Positions 1 to 7,444 of a stretch of 64,000 bases of DNA are shown one piece after another; the stretch's first letter is position 1, and each line of letters opens with the position of its first letter. This DNA is from Natronospira elongata. GTDB lineage: Bacteria > Pseudomonadota > Gammaproteobacteria > Natronospirales > Natronospiraceae. The translations under genes were made by a program, and so were the position numbers. The stretch spans positions 1 through 64,000 of the forward strand of contig NZ_JAYGII010000012.1 of NCBI RefSeq assembly GCF_034931365.1, read 5' to 3'. The notes beneath the pieces are model-generated. The model had not been told where the DNA came from, did no database searches, and saw nothing but the letters and a program-made list of their open reading frames with translations.

Positions 1-299
1 CCCATCCAGCCCACCAACTGCCAATACTTGCTGCCGGACTCCTCCTCCGAGAGCAGGCGCATGGTATTGATCGGGCTGCGACGACCACGCCGACCCAGCA
101 TGATTTCCGACATCATGATGGGCAGACCAATGGCAAGCACGCAGGCCAGGTAAACCAGTACGAAGGCGCCGCCACCGTTCTCGCCCACGATGTAGGGAAA
201 ACGCCAGATATTGCCCAGACCCACAGCGGAGCCTGCGGCGGCGAGGATGAAGGCCAGGCGCGTGGACCAGAGACCGTGGACCGAGGTGCGTTTGGCCAT
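1..299 (-). CDS. Neurotransmitter:sodium symporter (SNF family), 5' part only
   Basis: This is the first ~99 codons of a sodium-dependent transporter; the rest lies beyond the left edge. The start MAKRTSVHGLW is followed by SRLAFILAAAGSAVGLGN-type sequence and IWRFPYIVGENGGGAF, the hallmark of transmembrane helix 1 in LeuT-like transporters, whose unwound part binds Na+ and substrate. A second helix (FVLVYLACVLAIGLPIMM) follows, then the SEIMLGRRGR motif typical of the loop after TM2. Family members use the Na+ gradient to import amino acids or related solutes; the substrate cannot be told from this fragment. The gene diverges from smpB. Confidence 0.93.
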   Translation of the reverse strand, partial: MAKRTSVHGLWSTRLAFILAAAGSAVGLGNIWRFPYIVGENGGGAFVLVYLACVLAIGLPIMMSEIMLGRRGRRSPINTMRLLSEEESGSKYWQLVGWM

Positions 300-443
300 G
301 ACAGACTACTCCTGCAATCAGAATCTGGGGACCGGGAGAGGACACAACAGGCGCCAGACCGACCCTCCGGATCAGCCCCACTTCCCTTCCGGTGCGGACA
401 AAAAGATGAATTCTGGTGGAAAACGCCTGCTTTCACAAGCGCA

Positions 444-472
444 CTGACGCAGGCGCCCCATGTCCGTATACT
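444..472 (+). promoter_or_regulatory. Putative sigma-70 promoter of smpB
   Basis: A TATACT box (467-472) lies 17 bases after CTGACG (444-449), about 100 bases before the smpB start. The -10 is near consensus and the -35 is moderate. Assignment rests only on motif and position. Confidence 0.4.
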
Positions 473-572
473 GTAACGGCAGGGCAGAGCCCGCCCGCCT
501 GGGCGGCAACACGCCCGGCACCCGATCCTGATTTGAACCGCAAGAACCACCCTGAACCCGTTCGGAACCGGC

Positions 573-1049
573 ATGGCAGCAAAAAAGAAAAACAAGGCAA
601 GCGGCAACACCATCGCCCTCAATCGCAAGGCCCGTCATGAATTCAAGATCGAGGAAAACTACGAAGCCGGCATGGTTCTCGAAGGCTGGGAGGTCAAGAG
701 CCTGCGGGCGGGCCGTGGCAGCCTGCAGGAAGCCTATTGCGTAATCCGCAATGGCGAGGCCTGGCTGCTGGGAGCCAACTTCACCCCGGCCCCGGGAACC
801 TCCACCCACGTGGACCCGGACCCACGCCGAACCCGAAAACTTCTCCTCCACGACCACGAACTGCGCAAACTGGTCGGCCTGACCGAACAGAAGGGCTACA
901 CCCTCATCCCCCTGGCCATGTACTGGAAGCGTGGCCGCGCCAAGCTGGAAATCGGCCTGGCCAAGGGCAAGAAGAAACAGGACAAGCGCGCCGACGAGAA
1001 AAAGAAAGACTGGGAACGCCAGAAAGCGCGCATCATGAAGAATGGATAA
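573..1049 (+). CDS. smpB: SsrA-binding protein SmpB
   Basis: This 158-residue protein binds tmRNA and delivers it to stalled ribosomes for trans-translation. Family signatures are present in order: an N-terminal KARHEFKIEENYEAG stretch, the EGWEVKSLRAGR motif, the beta-barrel core with LLLHDHELRKL, then GYTLIPLAMYWKRGRAKLEIGLAKGK, and a basic tail (KKKDWERQKARIM) that inserts into the decoding centre. The length is normal. The ATG starts MAAKKKNK, a typical basic N-terminus. Its RNA partner ssrA lies about 210 bases downstream on the same strand, a common bacterial arrangement. Confidence 0.98.
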   Translation: MAAKKKNKASGNTIALNRKARHEFKIEENYEAGMVLEGWEVKSLRAGRGSLQEAYCVIRNGEAWLLGANFTPAPGTSTHVDPDPRRTRKLLLHDHELRKLVGLTEQKGYTLIPLAMYWKRGRAKLEIGLAKGKKKQDKRADEKKKDWERQKARIMKNG

Positions 1050-1260
1050 GCTTCGAGCGGCGAGCTGGCCCTGCCTGCCGCAAGGCCTTCTGTTTTCTGC
1101 TCCCTAACAGCAATCTTCACGCGCAGAGAACCCCAACGCCCCCCCCCACGGGCACAGCAGCGCCGCTGGCACGACCAGCTCGCCGCTCGTAGCTCATCAC
1201 CCTGAACTTTCCCCCTGGCCTCCTGTCTCAAAGCAGTGATAGGATAGCCATAACACTCAA

Positions 1261-1635
1261 GGGGGCGACCTGGATTCGACGCAGGTGGCAAAACCCGAGG
1301 TGCATGCCGAGGTTCAGTCCAACCTCGTAAAACAGACTGAACTAAAGATAGTTGCCAACGACGACAACTACGCTCTGGCGGCCTAAAACGCCTGCCAGCT
1401 CCTCGCCGGGACTCGCCCATGGGTCCCGGAAAAGCCTTCGGGCTTGAGGAGTCACCCTACATGGGCTCGCGGTGATGGGTGTTCGGCCCTGATCCGTTAA
1501 AAAACCTAACCGGACTAGTCGACAGTGTTCCCTGCCTGGCGGGAAGCTGCCGGCGAAACTCAAAGCCAGGCTAAGCATGTAGAGCCAAAGGCGGAGCGCT
1601 TGCGGACGGGGGTTCGATCCCCCCCGCCTCCACCA
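1261..1635 (+). ncRNA. ssrA: Transfer-messenger RNA (tmRNA)
   Basis: The RNA begins GGGGGCGACCTGGATTCGAC, a conserved tmRNA 5' end, and finishes with a T-arm (GGTTCGATCC) and encoded CCA at 1633-1635. Bases 1261-1267 pair with 1625-1631 to form the tRNA-like acceptor stem, with one G-T pair. The tag reading frame at 1354-1386 encodes ANDDNYALAA followed by TAA; the ALAA end is the proteolysis signal seen across gammaproteobacteria. smpB lies directly upstream. The 3' end of ssrA is a frequent integration site for genomic islands, and an accessory island does begin just after it. Confidence 0.98.
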
Positions 1636-1672
1636 TCTCCCCAATACAATCAGTCACTTACAGACTGATTGC

Positions 1673-1708
1673 AATGTGGGCCCACAACCGGGCCCACATT
1701 TTTTTTTT
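1673..1708 (+). terminator. Rho-independent terminator of ssrA
   Basis: A perfect 11-bp inverted repeat (1673-1683 with 1690-1700, AATGTGGGCCC) encloses a six-base loop and runs into eight further T residues. It lies 38 bases after the tmRNA CCA end. Confidence 0.95.
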
Positions 1709-1992
1709 GCGATCGGAACCGGGGTGATCCGCCACCCGGGCAGCGCGCCGGCACTGGCCCGCGCAGACGCCCCAAGGCTGCCGTATCAGCGCTGTTCGCC
1801 TCCCACGACGTGGTCGCCCCAAGAACCACAGAATCGCCCGCTACACGGGCTCTACGGAGCTCTCCCGCGCCAATATTCTCCCGAGATCGCCCCGGCACGG
1901 CCCGTGAAGTGTCACCCCCCACGCTATACCCCCCGTGAGAACCAATGGAACCGCTCCCCTTTAACCGTTCCGGAAAACAAGGAGTATTCGCA

Positions 1993-2193
1993 ATGAATCG
2001 GAACTATGTCATCAATGAGCGCGAACGGCGGGCGATCACGGGGATTTCCCGGTCAACCTGGCACCGGTGGGAAAAGGCAGGCCTGGTCCCGCGCCGGATC
2101 CAGCTCGGCCCCAGGCGGGTCGCGTGGTATCTGGCCGACATCAACGACTGGCTCGAAGAACGGGCCCGAGATACCGACCCCCTCACCACCTGA
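1993..2193 (+). CDS. AlpA-family helix-turn-helix regulator
   Basis: This 66-residue protein has the AlpA/excisionase-like winged-helix pattern: an ITGISRSTWHRWEKAGLVP recognition segment, then RRIQLGPRRVAW and the ending YLADINDWLEER. AlpA-type proteins usually act as regulators or directionality factors for prophages and integrative elements. The chosen ATG has an AAGGAG-like site eight bases upstream; a longer in-frame start at 1945 lacks one. The gene is followed by its own terminator. Its place directly behind the ssrA 3' end suggests it is left over from, or part of, an element integrated at tmRNA. No integrase gene is visible nearby. Confidence 0.85.
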   Translation: MNRNYVINERERRAITGISRSTWHRWEKAGLVPRRIQLGPRRVAWYLADINDWLEERARDTDPLTT

Positions 2194-2221
2194 GTGCTCA
2201 ACGCACCTACCGCTGCGCCTT

Positions 2222-2244
2222 CCCGGCCCCACGGCCGGGTTTTT
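2222..2244 (+). terminator. Rho-independent terminator after the AlpA-like gene
   Basis: CCCGGCC (2222-2228), a four-base loop, GGCCGGG (2233-2239) and five T residues lie about 30 bases after the AlpA-like stop codon. Confidence 0.85.
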
Positions 2245-2360
2245 GTGGCCGCCAGCGCCTCCCCTACCCGAGCTGGTTTGAATTTTATCCGAAAGTTGCT
2301 CCGAACAAGGGCGGCAACAGCACGGCACCTCAGTCCTGCATGCGAGGTGCCGCTAGCGAT

Positions 2361-2434
2361 TACCAACGCCGCACACGCCGGTGCGAACCTGCGAGCACCC
2401 GGCGGCCATTCGCCGCGTCATGCTGCGCTTGGCT
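2361..2434 (-). other. Possible degenerate attC-like site
   Basis: Read on the minus strand, this stretch starts near AGCCAAG, contains two imperfectly complementary GC-rich arms and ends GCGGCGTTGGTA, close to the ends of the clear attC sites further right. The core and inverse core do not fit consensus well and the cassette self-consistency test used for the other sites fails. It could be a decayed seventh site or chance. Confidence 0.22.
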
Positions 2435-2446
2435 ATGAGGCACTTC

Positions 2447-2710
2447 CTATTCTTCACGCTCCAGCCCCAGGACCTCAGGGCTGTGATCCAGGACGCTGTG
2501 ATCATGGAGCCGGTAAAAAGAGGCAAAGGCCTCCTGATCGATGGTGATGGGCAAATCGTCGTGACGAAGCTCGTAATCCGTGAAGGACCCGTCCGCGTGA
2601 TGAACCCGAAAAAAGAAGTCTCCTTCTATGTCTCTACACAGAACGCCTGATACGCCTGAGGCGGATTCTTCCTCGGCTCGACTGTTTGTGTACCTGTAGG
2701 TATCTCTCAT
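2447..2710 (-). CDS. Small conserved-looking hypothetical protein
   Basis: I do not recognise a named family. The 87-residue frame has protein-like composition, especially its second half (FFFRVHHADG, YELRHDDLPITID, ASFY, LDHSPEVLGLE), which reads like a small phage or island protein. The first ~25 residues (RYTNSRAEEESASG) look less convincing, and the ATG at 2710 has only a weak AAAAGG directly before it, so the true start may be further in or degraded. It is read in the same direction as the cassettes to its right and may be the remains of a further cassette or part of the ssrA-linked island. The opposite-strand frame over the same bases looks less protein-like. Confidence 0.5.
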   Translation of the reverse strand: MRDTYRYTNSRAEEESASGVSGVLCRDIEGDFFFRVHHADGSFTDYELRHDDLPITIDQEAFASFYRLHDHSVLDHSPEVLGLEREE

Positions 2711-2973
2711 CCTTTTAAACCTTTGTACTCATAACGCCAAGCGTGACCGGCCGGCGTGGGAACTACAGCATCCGATTGACCGCCTTTTTAGGCATGAATC
2801 TCCCATGCCACCTCACAAGCTAGGTAATCCGACACCATAATCCGGATGATGACCCCCAGAAGATCATCAATCGCAAGAAAGCTGTATCGACCCACCTGAA
2901 CATCAATCCAGTCGTTGACCAAAACCCTTCGCTATTCTATAGAGCCAGACTCAGACCTCAGGGTTACTTCCAT
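2711..2973. other. Intergenic stretch without recognisable gene
   Basis: No convincing reading frame, RNA or attC site is seen here. The next cassette to the left of the site at 2974-3034 would start with TTTTCC; its expected partner sequence GTTTTCC is not found on the plus strand in 2194-2973, so the array seems to be broken or decayed at this edge. Confidence 0.5.
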
Positions 2974-3034
2974 GGAAAACCCGTCCGGCGGAGGCCCGGC
3001 CAGGGCCGCAGCGGACTCGAGCGCCTTGTTGTGC
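2974..3034 (-). repeat. attC site of the secreted-protein cassette
   Basis: On the minus strand the inverse core GCACAAC (3034-3028) is followed by arms containing GTCCGC and GCCGGAC-type complements with an extra base on one side, ending at GTTTTCC (2980-2974). The core departs from GTTRRRY after GTT. This is the least regular site and the last at the distal end. Confidence 0.7.
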
Positions 3035-3041
3035 GTTCCTG

Positions 3042-3635
3042 TCAGTCCCATGCTGGGCCCGGCCACGAGATACTCACAACCTTCCAATCCCCTTCAATAG
3101 CCTCTGCACGCTCGATACCCTCTGGACTTCTCTGGATTCCGCTTTCTGATTCGCTTTCAACCACTAGGTTATAGTAGATATTCCCATCGCCCATGTAGAC
3201 ATGAAAATGTCTTGGCCCGAACGCCAAACCATCGCCCCTTGCATCAATTATGTCGGAGACTCTGTCCCCGACTCTTATCTCATGCGAGTCTGCAATCTTT
3301 GGGCTTCTAACCTCAAGTAGGTGCAGAGGGACTTCGGCGTCGGGCTCTGGCTCAAGTGGACCATCCTCCCAATTTGAATAGGAGCGCACTGAGAACAGCA
3401 CATCCCCCGAGACGGATTTGACCTCAAAATAGTGAAAATCTGGTGAGTCACCCTGGCCCACATCATAGATGATCGTATGATCGGGGAAATGCTCCTTCAG
3501 AATTTCCCTAGAAACCACTGGATCCTCCGAAAACTTCCATGGACCCAATGAATTCTCACCTAGCACATGCTTTGGCGAATCGGCTAAAGCTATGCTGCCA
3601 CAAAGAGTCATTATTATCGTGAACAGAATTCTCAT
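3042..3635 (-). CDS. Cassette-borne secreted protein of unknown function
   Basis: The 197-residue product starts MRILFTIIMTLCGSIALA followed by DSPKH, a clear Sec signal peptide with likely cleavage after ALA. The mature part is acidic and probably beta-rich, with segments LGPWKFSED, VRVGDRV-like IRVGDRVSDI and GNIYYNLVVE. The layout (a short N-terminal hydrophilic half, then an 'IRVGD' step and an ending with Trp) loosely recalls DUF1131/YfeY-type periplasmic proteins, but this is only an impression. The ATG at 3635 has a perfect GGAGG site inside the cassette start; the longer frame would begin in the upstream attC. It is the most distal recognisable cassette. Confidence 0.75.
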   Translation of the reverse strand: MRILFTIIMTLCGSIALADSPKHVLGENSLGPWKFSEDPVVSREILKEHFPDHTIIYDVGQGDSPDFHYFEVKSVSGDVLFSVRSYSNWEDGPLEPEPDAEVPLHLLEVRSPKIADSHEIRVGDRVSDIIDARGDGLAFGPRHFHVYMGDGNIYYNLVVESESESGIQRSPEGIERAEAIEGDWKVVSISWPGPAWD

Positions 3636-3644
3636 ACCCCCTCC

Positions 3645-3704
3645 GCACAACGCCAGCCATCAGCCGCGCGAGGCACGAGCGTCGACTGCATGGATTGGTT
3701 AAAC
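3645..3704 (-). repeat. attC site of the 185-residue membrane-protein cassette
   Basis: Inverse core GTTTAAC (3704-3698) and core GTTGTGC (3651-3645) enclose about 45 bases of partly self-complementary sequence. The following cassette starts TTGTGC, matching its own attC. Confidence 0.8.
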
Positions 3705-3708
3705 CGGA

Positions 3709-4266
3709 TCATCGTCTGAGCAACCGATCCAATTCATTGGGGTCACTCAAGAAAACCTTTACAGCATCACCGGCTTGGAGGCCGATGTTACTATTCCCAA
3801 GGTCTTTCCTGATAGCGCGCAACATACCATCCATTGCTAGCAGAACATGCTCACCAGACACCGATGCCTTCCTGAACTTAAGCCATGCCTTTATCACTGG
3901 AGGCGATGCCCAGATTATGAGACCTTGGTTCAGAGCCCAGAACTGATCTCGAAGCTCATCCGGGAGAGGCTTCCCTTCAATCGCGGCAAGTGCGTCTGGA
4001 TTTTTGAGAAACTTCTCCAAGATCGAAAAGAACGCATTGTAGACCTGAATTTTTTGTGGCCGGTGACTTTGCTCTATCTCCCTGGTCTTTGAGTGCCACT
4101 GACCGTACAGAAGCCCAACGAAACCGATAACCGCGGCAATCGTTGGACCCGCGTATGCCGGATCGAGCCCGCCAACCCACTGAGCAACCTTCAATACACC
4201 CCACGCCGCGCCCGCCAAAAATACGATCGCGATCAGGATCGACAGTGCTTCAATAATCTTTTTCAT
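3709..4266 (-). CDS. Cassette-borne inner-membrane protein, unknown function
   Basis: The 185-residue protein has two N-terminal membrane helices (about residues 5-25, ALSILIAIVFLAGAAWGVL, and 40-57, GPTIAAVIGFVGLLYGQW) followed by a cytoplasmic helical domain. That domain contains RPQKIQVYNAFFSILEKFL, a FWALNQGLIIWASPPVI segment and a C-terminal LLAMDGMLRAIRKDLG. I do not recognise a defined family. The 2-TM plus helical-domain plan is shared with the 225-residue product three cassettes away and is common among integron and defence-island proteins, so a role in phage defence or membrane sensing is possible but unproven. Confidence 0.8.
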   Translation of the reverse strand: MKKIIEALSILIAIVFLAGAAWGVLKVAQWVGGLDPAYAGPTIAAVIGFVGLLYGQWHSKTREIEQSHRPQKIQVYNAFFSILEKFLKNPDALAAIEGKPLPDELRDQFWALNQGLIIWASPPVIKAWLKFRKASVSGEHVLLAMDGMLRAIRKDLGNSNIGLQAGDAVKVFLSDPNELDRLLRR

Positions 4267-4277
4267 TGCGCATCTCG

Positions 4278-4335
4278 GTTTAACTCAGAGCGAAGCGGCG
4301 GCTGAAAGCCGTCCGCCTTGCGCGATTTGTTAAAC
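4278..4335 (-). repeat. attC site of the 198-residue unknown cassette
   Basis: The cleanest site: inverse core GTTTAAC (4335-4329) and core GTTAAAC (4284-4278) are perfect consensus, with arms GGCGGACGGCTTT and AGCCGCCGCTTCGC forming the stem. The stop codon of the upstream gene lies inside the inverse core, as is usual for cassettes. Confidence 0.9.
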
Positions 4336-4926
4336 GCGGTTCGATTCCCGCACTAAGTGGCGAACCTGGATTGGTGCATCTTCTTCCATCGGAGCGATTA
4401 CGTGAATGAGCACACGCGATTCAGCCAGCTCCACCAAATGCTCTGATAGCAAGGCCTCAATTCTTTCCAAATATTCAGGCACTTTTTTATGGAAGGCCAA
4501 TGAACTCCTCCCTTTAGAAAACGGATTCTGAGAATGAAGCATAGCTCCGCATTTATCGTATAACCGTTCAAACTGTTTTCTCGTCAGATACCCACCTTGC
4601 ACTCTATGCCAGCGTTTCCTATCGAAGCCGTTTATCGGCACTGGGTAGAACTCAGGGTTGATGCTCTCAATCTTGCGCAAGATCCTGGCGGCGTGCCAAT
4701 CTTTCGCAATATCGTTTCTCACTGAACGGTAGGCCTCTTGGTATGACACCAGCGAGGAGAACGCGATCAACTCAAGCAATTTCCGCAACTGAAGGGCTTC
4801 TGCCTCGATCGTAGTCTGGAGATAAGTGCAGTGAGTTTTTTCGGATGTGAAATCACGCAGTGTTTCTACCCGATAGCGGCACTCCCACATCATTGAAGCG
4901 TATTTTCTACGAGCTCTGCTTTCCAT
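4330..4926 (-). CDS. Cassette-borne conserved hypothetical protein
   Basis: The 198-residue soluble, helical protein has no signal peptide or membrane helix. Notable segments are EALQLRKLLELIAFSSL, RNDIAKDWHAARILRKI, the NPEFYPVPI turn and YDKCGAMLHSQNPF near the C-terminus. The pattern of a conserved RN...H-like step and a CG..LH..NPF motif resembles a group of unnamed proteins seen on mobile DNA and is compatible with a HEPN-like helical fold, but I cannot assign a function. Its TAA stop lies inside its attC inverse core. Confidence 0.75.
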   Translation of the reverse strand: MESRARRKYASMMWECRYRVETLRDFTSEKTHCTYLQTTIEAEALQLRKLLELIAFSSLVSYQEAYRSVRNDIAKDWHAARILRKIESINPEFYPVPINGFDRKRWHRVQGGYLTRKQFERLYDKCGAMLHSQNPFSKGRSSLAFHKKVPEYLERIEALLSEHLVELAESRVLIHVIAPMEEDAPIQVRHLVRESNRV

Positions 4927-4934
4927 GCTTTACC

Positions 4935-5008
4935 GTTTAACGCCGCAGACAGCGCGGAGCGAAGCGACGTCCGGGCGCGTAGGGCCGAGCTGCTTTGCCT
5001 TGTTAGCG
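4935..5008 (-). repeat. attC site of the HEPN-like cassette
   Basis: Inverse core CGCTAAC (5008-5002) and core GTTAAAC (4941-4935) enclose arms with CGTCGCTTCGCTCC and a TGCGGC end. The CGCTTCGCTC segment is shared with the sites at 4278 and 6335, showing a related site family. Confidence 0.87.
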
Positions 5009-5542
5009 GGGTATCGGCCAACCATCGTCATTATCGAAACCAGCATAAGATTGTAGGTCCGTGATAAGAGCTTCGACAAGTTTAATGTCCGTCGGTGGGC
5101 GCAGGTACAAGTTGCCCGAAGCCTTTTTCTGTTCAGATTTTCGAAGCGGAACTTGATATTTAGAAGCCCACTGAACAAATATACTTAAACGCTCGAGGAG
5201 CGGCCTATACTCGTCAGAAATCGGGAACTTCATCCTCTGTGCAATTGCTACTAGGTCATGCTGCCGGCCGTTACCCTGAAAGTGTGAACTTCTCAAGCGC
5301 CCTCCTGAGGTATCAGGAGGAAATTTATAAACCAGCGCCCCTTTAAGAGCATTCTCGACCGCGAGGCCCAATAGCAACATAATTCCCTTCATCGAGCCTA
5401 CTTCCCTGTATGTCTCTGCTTCAGTCTTTGGCAAGCGCATACCATCCATGCTCTGATAGAGAGCTTTGGCTGCCTCGAGCAGCTGCCAAGCTTGCCGGAG
5501 CCAATTCTCGGGTGTTGAGACTGCTTCTTCGAACTCAATCAA
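5003..5542 (-). CDS. Cassette-borne HEPN-like protein
   Basis: The helical protein (179 residues from the TTG start) shows MLLLGLAVENALKGALV, then RQHDLVAIAQRM and ERLSIFVQWASKYQVPLR, the pattern of HEPN-fold proteins in which the middle HDL step marks the nucleotide-binding-like helix pair. Some HEPN proteins are RNases (R-x4-6-H); an RLRSSH segment fits that spacing here, but the usual RNxxxH context is missing, so catalysis is unproven. HEPN proteins often act in toxin-antitoxin or phage defence. A longer frame to 5575 has an ATG inside the neighbouring attC; the TTG at 5542 has GGAGG (minus strand of 5549-5553) six bases before it and lies within the cassette, so I choose it. Confidence 0.78.
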   Translation of the reverse strand: MIEFEEAVSTPENWLRQAWQLLEAAKALYQSMDGMRLPKTEAETYREVGSMKGIMLLLGLAVENALKGALVYKFPPDTSGGRLRSSHFQGNGRQHDLVAIAQRMKFPISDEYRPLLERLSIFVQWASKYQVPLRKSEQKKASGNLYLRPPTDIKLVEALITDLQSYAGFDNDDGWPIPR

Positions 5543-5557
5543 TAGTCGCCTCCAGAG

Positions 5558-5635
5558 CGCTAACGCCCGTCTCACGCGGCGGCTTGTAGCCGCGAATCGG
5601 CGGAAAATCGATCGCCGTGCAGCTGATTGTTAGCG
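5558..5635 (-). repeat. attC site of the 225-residue membrane-protein cassette
   Basis: Inverse core CGCTAAC (5635-5629) and core GTTAGCG (5564-5558) enclose a 64-base palindrome-rich centre (CGATCGATTTTCCGCCG and GCGGCTACAAGCCGC). The cassette that follows starts TTAGCG, matching its own inverse core. Confidence 0.85.
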
Positions 5636-6307
5636 TAGCCCACCGAACTGAACGATACCTGAAAGCCCCATGGAGATTCTTGACTCCAAAATCCTTGCAG
5701 CACTTCGAAATCGCTCATCAATCATCGCCTTTTCCCTTTGGACTTCATCTAGGCTAGATACTTCGTGAAGGTAAAACCGGGAAAGTTGGCTATTAAGGCC
5801 AGTCATAATGGTCGCAGCGTTCCGGAGCTCTTTAAGAAGCTCGCCGTGCTTCTCTTCAAAGGCTTTTGTTAGCTTTATTCCCCAGAATCCCATCTCTCGA
5901 TTGGCAACATTTAAGTCATGCATCGCTTCTGAACGGCCTTCCTGCAATCGGTACGACTTTTGGATTAACTCTTTAACGATAGCCTCGTTTTCAATAGGGA
6001 CCGATCCTGGCTCAGGCACGAGCTGCCTGTAGTTTAACTCGATTGCCCTCTTTACATCTTCCGCAGAAGCGATAGCGCGCAGGTATTTCCGTATGGCTTC
6101 AAAAGTATCCTCACGAATTTTGTCCCTGTGCCAGAGAAAATAGGCGACGACAGCGAAAAGCAGACCAAAAACAGCTGCAAGCGTCGAAACCACATCTGTA
6201 ATAGAGGCCTGCATTGCTACGCCACTAATCGTGACGTGCATAAGAACCAAAACCACGAAGCAGAGCGGAACGGCAAGGGCAATCACTCTCAGGATATAAA
6301 AAAGCAT
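5630..6307 (-). CDS. Cassette-borne membrane protein with coiled-coil domain
   Basis: The 225-residue protein has two N-terminal membrane helices (about 3-28 and 38-59, ending AYFLWHRDK) and a long charged, helical cytoplasmic domain (IREDTFEAIRKYLRAIA, KELIQKSYRLQEGRSEAM, LLKELRNAATIM). No catalytic motif is recognised. The design parallels the 185-residue cassette protein. The ATG at 6307 has GGAAG nearby and lies just inside the cassette start. The TAG/TAA stop overlaps its attC. Confidence 0.8.
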   Translation of the reverse strand: MLFYILRVIALAVPLCFVVLVLMHVTISGVAMQASITDVVSTLAAVFGLLFAVVAYFLWHRDKIREDTFEAIRKYLRAIASAEDVKRAIELNYRQLVPEPGSVPIENEAIVKELIQKSYRLQEGRSEAMHDLNVANREMGFWGIKLTKAFEEKHGELLKELRNAATIMTGLNSQLSRFYLHEVSSLDEVQREKAMIDERFRSAARILESRISMGLSGIVQFGGLR

Positions 6308-6334
6308 AGAAAATACTTCCTTGGTGCTCTCTCT

Positions 6335-6403
6335 CGCTAACGTATAGCTAAGGTGCTGGGTGGAGCGAAGCGGAACCCAGTCGCCTTGAGCGCCGTGTTA
6401 TAC
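6335..6403 (-). repeat. attC site of the ParA-like cassette
   Basis: Inverse core GTATAAC (6403-6397) and core GTTAGCG (6341-6335) enclose complementary arms GACTGGGTTCCGC and CACCCAGCACC with the shared TTCGCTCC step. The inverse core is the exact complement of the cassette start TTATAC at 7450-7445. Confidence 0.88.
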
Positions 6404-7429
6404 ATTGTCAGTCATTGTATGGATCTCACTTGCCAATTGCTCGAACACTTCCCTAAACTTGTCGCGACTTTCCTTCATGTTCGCCTCAATAACTCCTGCT
6501 TGCTCCAACTGCTCATCAGTGAGCGCAAAAACCGGTACGTTGAACTTCTGTGACTGAGCAATCAATGAATTAAAATCCGCCACATTGGCGAGATTATAGG
6601 GCTCATGAGTCTTTGAATATTTAGCAAACGAATCCTGACTAATAGCCATCCCAATTGGCTCTAGCGCCGGGATAAGCTTTAATGAAACCGTCTCTTTTAT
6701 GACGTCGATCCATCGCTGGAATGACTTGGCAGGAGCACCGCTTCTTGGGCGGTATCTCTGGGAAATGAATCCAATAAACTTGGGCGGATCTTGTGGGAGT
6801 TGATAATCGACATCAGGATCCCTAAACGGCGCCACCTCAGAATTCCATTTGGGAACAACACTTGAAAGCGAGCGAATTGCTTGCGCACAGAAGAAATCAG
6901 GTGCGGTGGGCACTATGAAGTAGTCGCTTGCCATGAGTAGGCACTCATTAAGAGCGCCCACACTGGGACTCATGTCAACGATAATGTACTCGAATCCATG
7001 CTCCTGACCAGTTATGCGAAGTAATTCACCGATGCTTCCGGGCAGATTTTTAATAGCCGGGATTGCGGTACTTGTAGTGAGAGCTACGCTTACCTGAGTT
7101 TCGATCTCCGAAAGGGCCAAGTTCCCGCAGTATAGAAACAGATTTTCATTAGAGGTGGGCGCCGGATTCCCAGCACTGAGACCAGTCAGTTTGCCCGCCA
7201 TAACCGGTTCAAGACCAGCTGACAGATCGCAACCGGGATTGTCTGCATAAAAATCCTCGACCTCTTCCACTGAATTGTAATCGAGTACCAAAGCAGTCAA
7301 GTTGCATTGTGGGTCTGCATCAACGATAAGGGTCTTATGCCCCTGTTCAGCGAGCACCCATCCGAGATTGAATGCGGTTGTGGTTTTACTTACTCCACCC
7401 TTGTGATTGAAAAGAGAGATCAACTTCAT
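6398..7429 (-). CDS. ParA/Soj-like ATPase in a gene cassette
   Basis: The 343-residue protein begins MKLISLFNHKGGVSKTTTAF, a deviant Walker A (KGGVSKTT) typical of ParA/MinD ATPases. Walker A' (LIVDADPQCNLT) and Walker B (YIIVDMSPSVG) follow, then ASDYFIVPTAPDFFCAQAI. ParA proteins bind ATP, dimerise on DNA or other surfaces and position cargo. There is no ParB-like partner or parS-like repeat nearby, and no N-terminal HTH, so plasmid-type partition is unlikely; a cassette-encoded solitary ParA may act in element maintenance or defence. The ATG has a GGAGAAG site six bases upstream, and the cassette is the first behind the attI-like core. Confidence 0.9.
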   Translation of the reverse strand: MKLISLFNHKGGVSKTTTAFNLGWVLAEQGHKTLIVDADPQCNLTALVLDYNSVEEVEDFYADNPGCDLSAGLEPVMAGKLTGLSAGNPAPTSNENLFLYCGNLALSEIETQVSVALTTSTAIPAIKNLPGSIGELLRITGQEHGFEYIIVDMSPSVGALNECLLMASDYFIVPTAPDFFCAQAIRSLSSVVPKWNSEVAPFRDPDVDYQLPQDPPKFIGFISQRYRPRSGAPAKSFQRWIDVIKETVSLKLIPALEPIGMAISQDSFAKYSKTHEPYNLANVADFNSLIAQSQKFNVPVFALTDEQLEQAGVIEANMKESRDKFREVFEQLASEIHTMTDNV

Positions 7430-7444
7430 GGTACTTCTCCATTT

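Noticed and set aside
1669..1996. Overlapping frames of 89-106 codons between ssrA and the AlpA-like gene
   Set aside because: They begin inside the ssrA terminator and have Pro/Arg-rich, unnatural composition.
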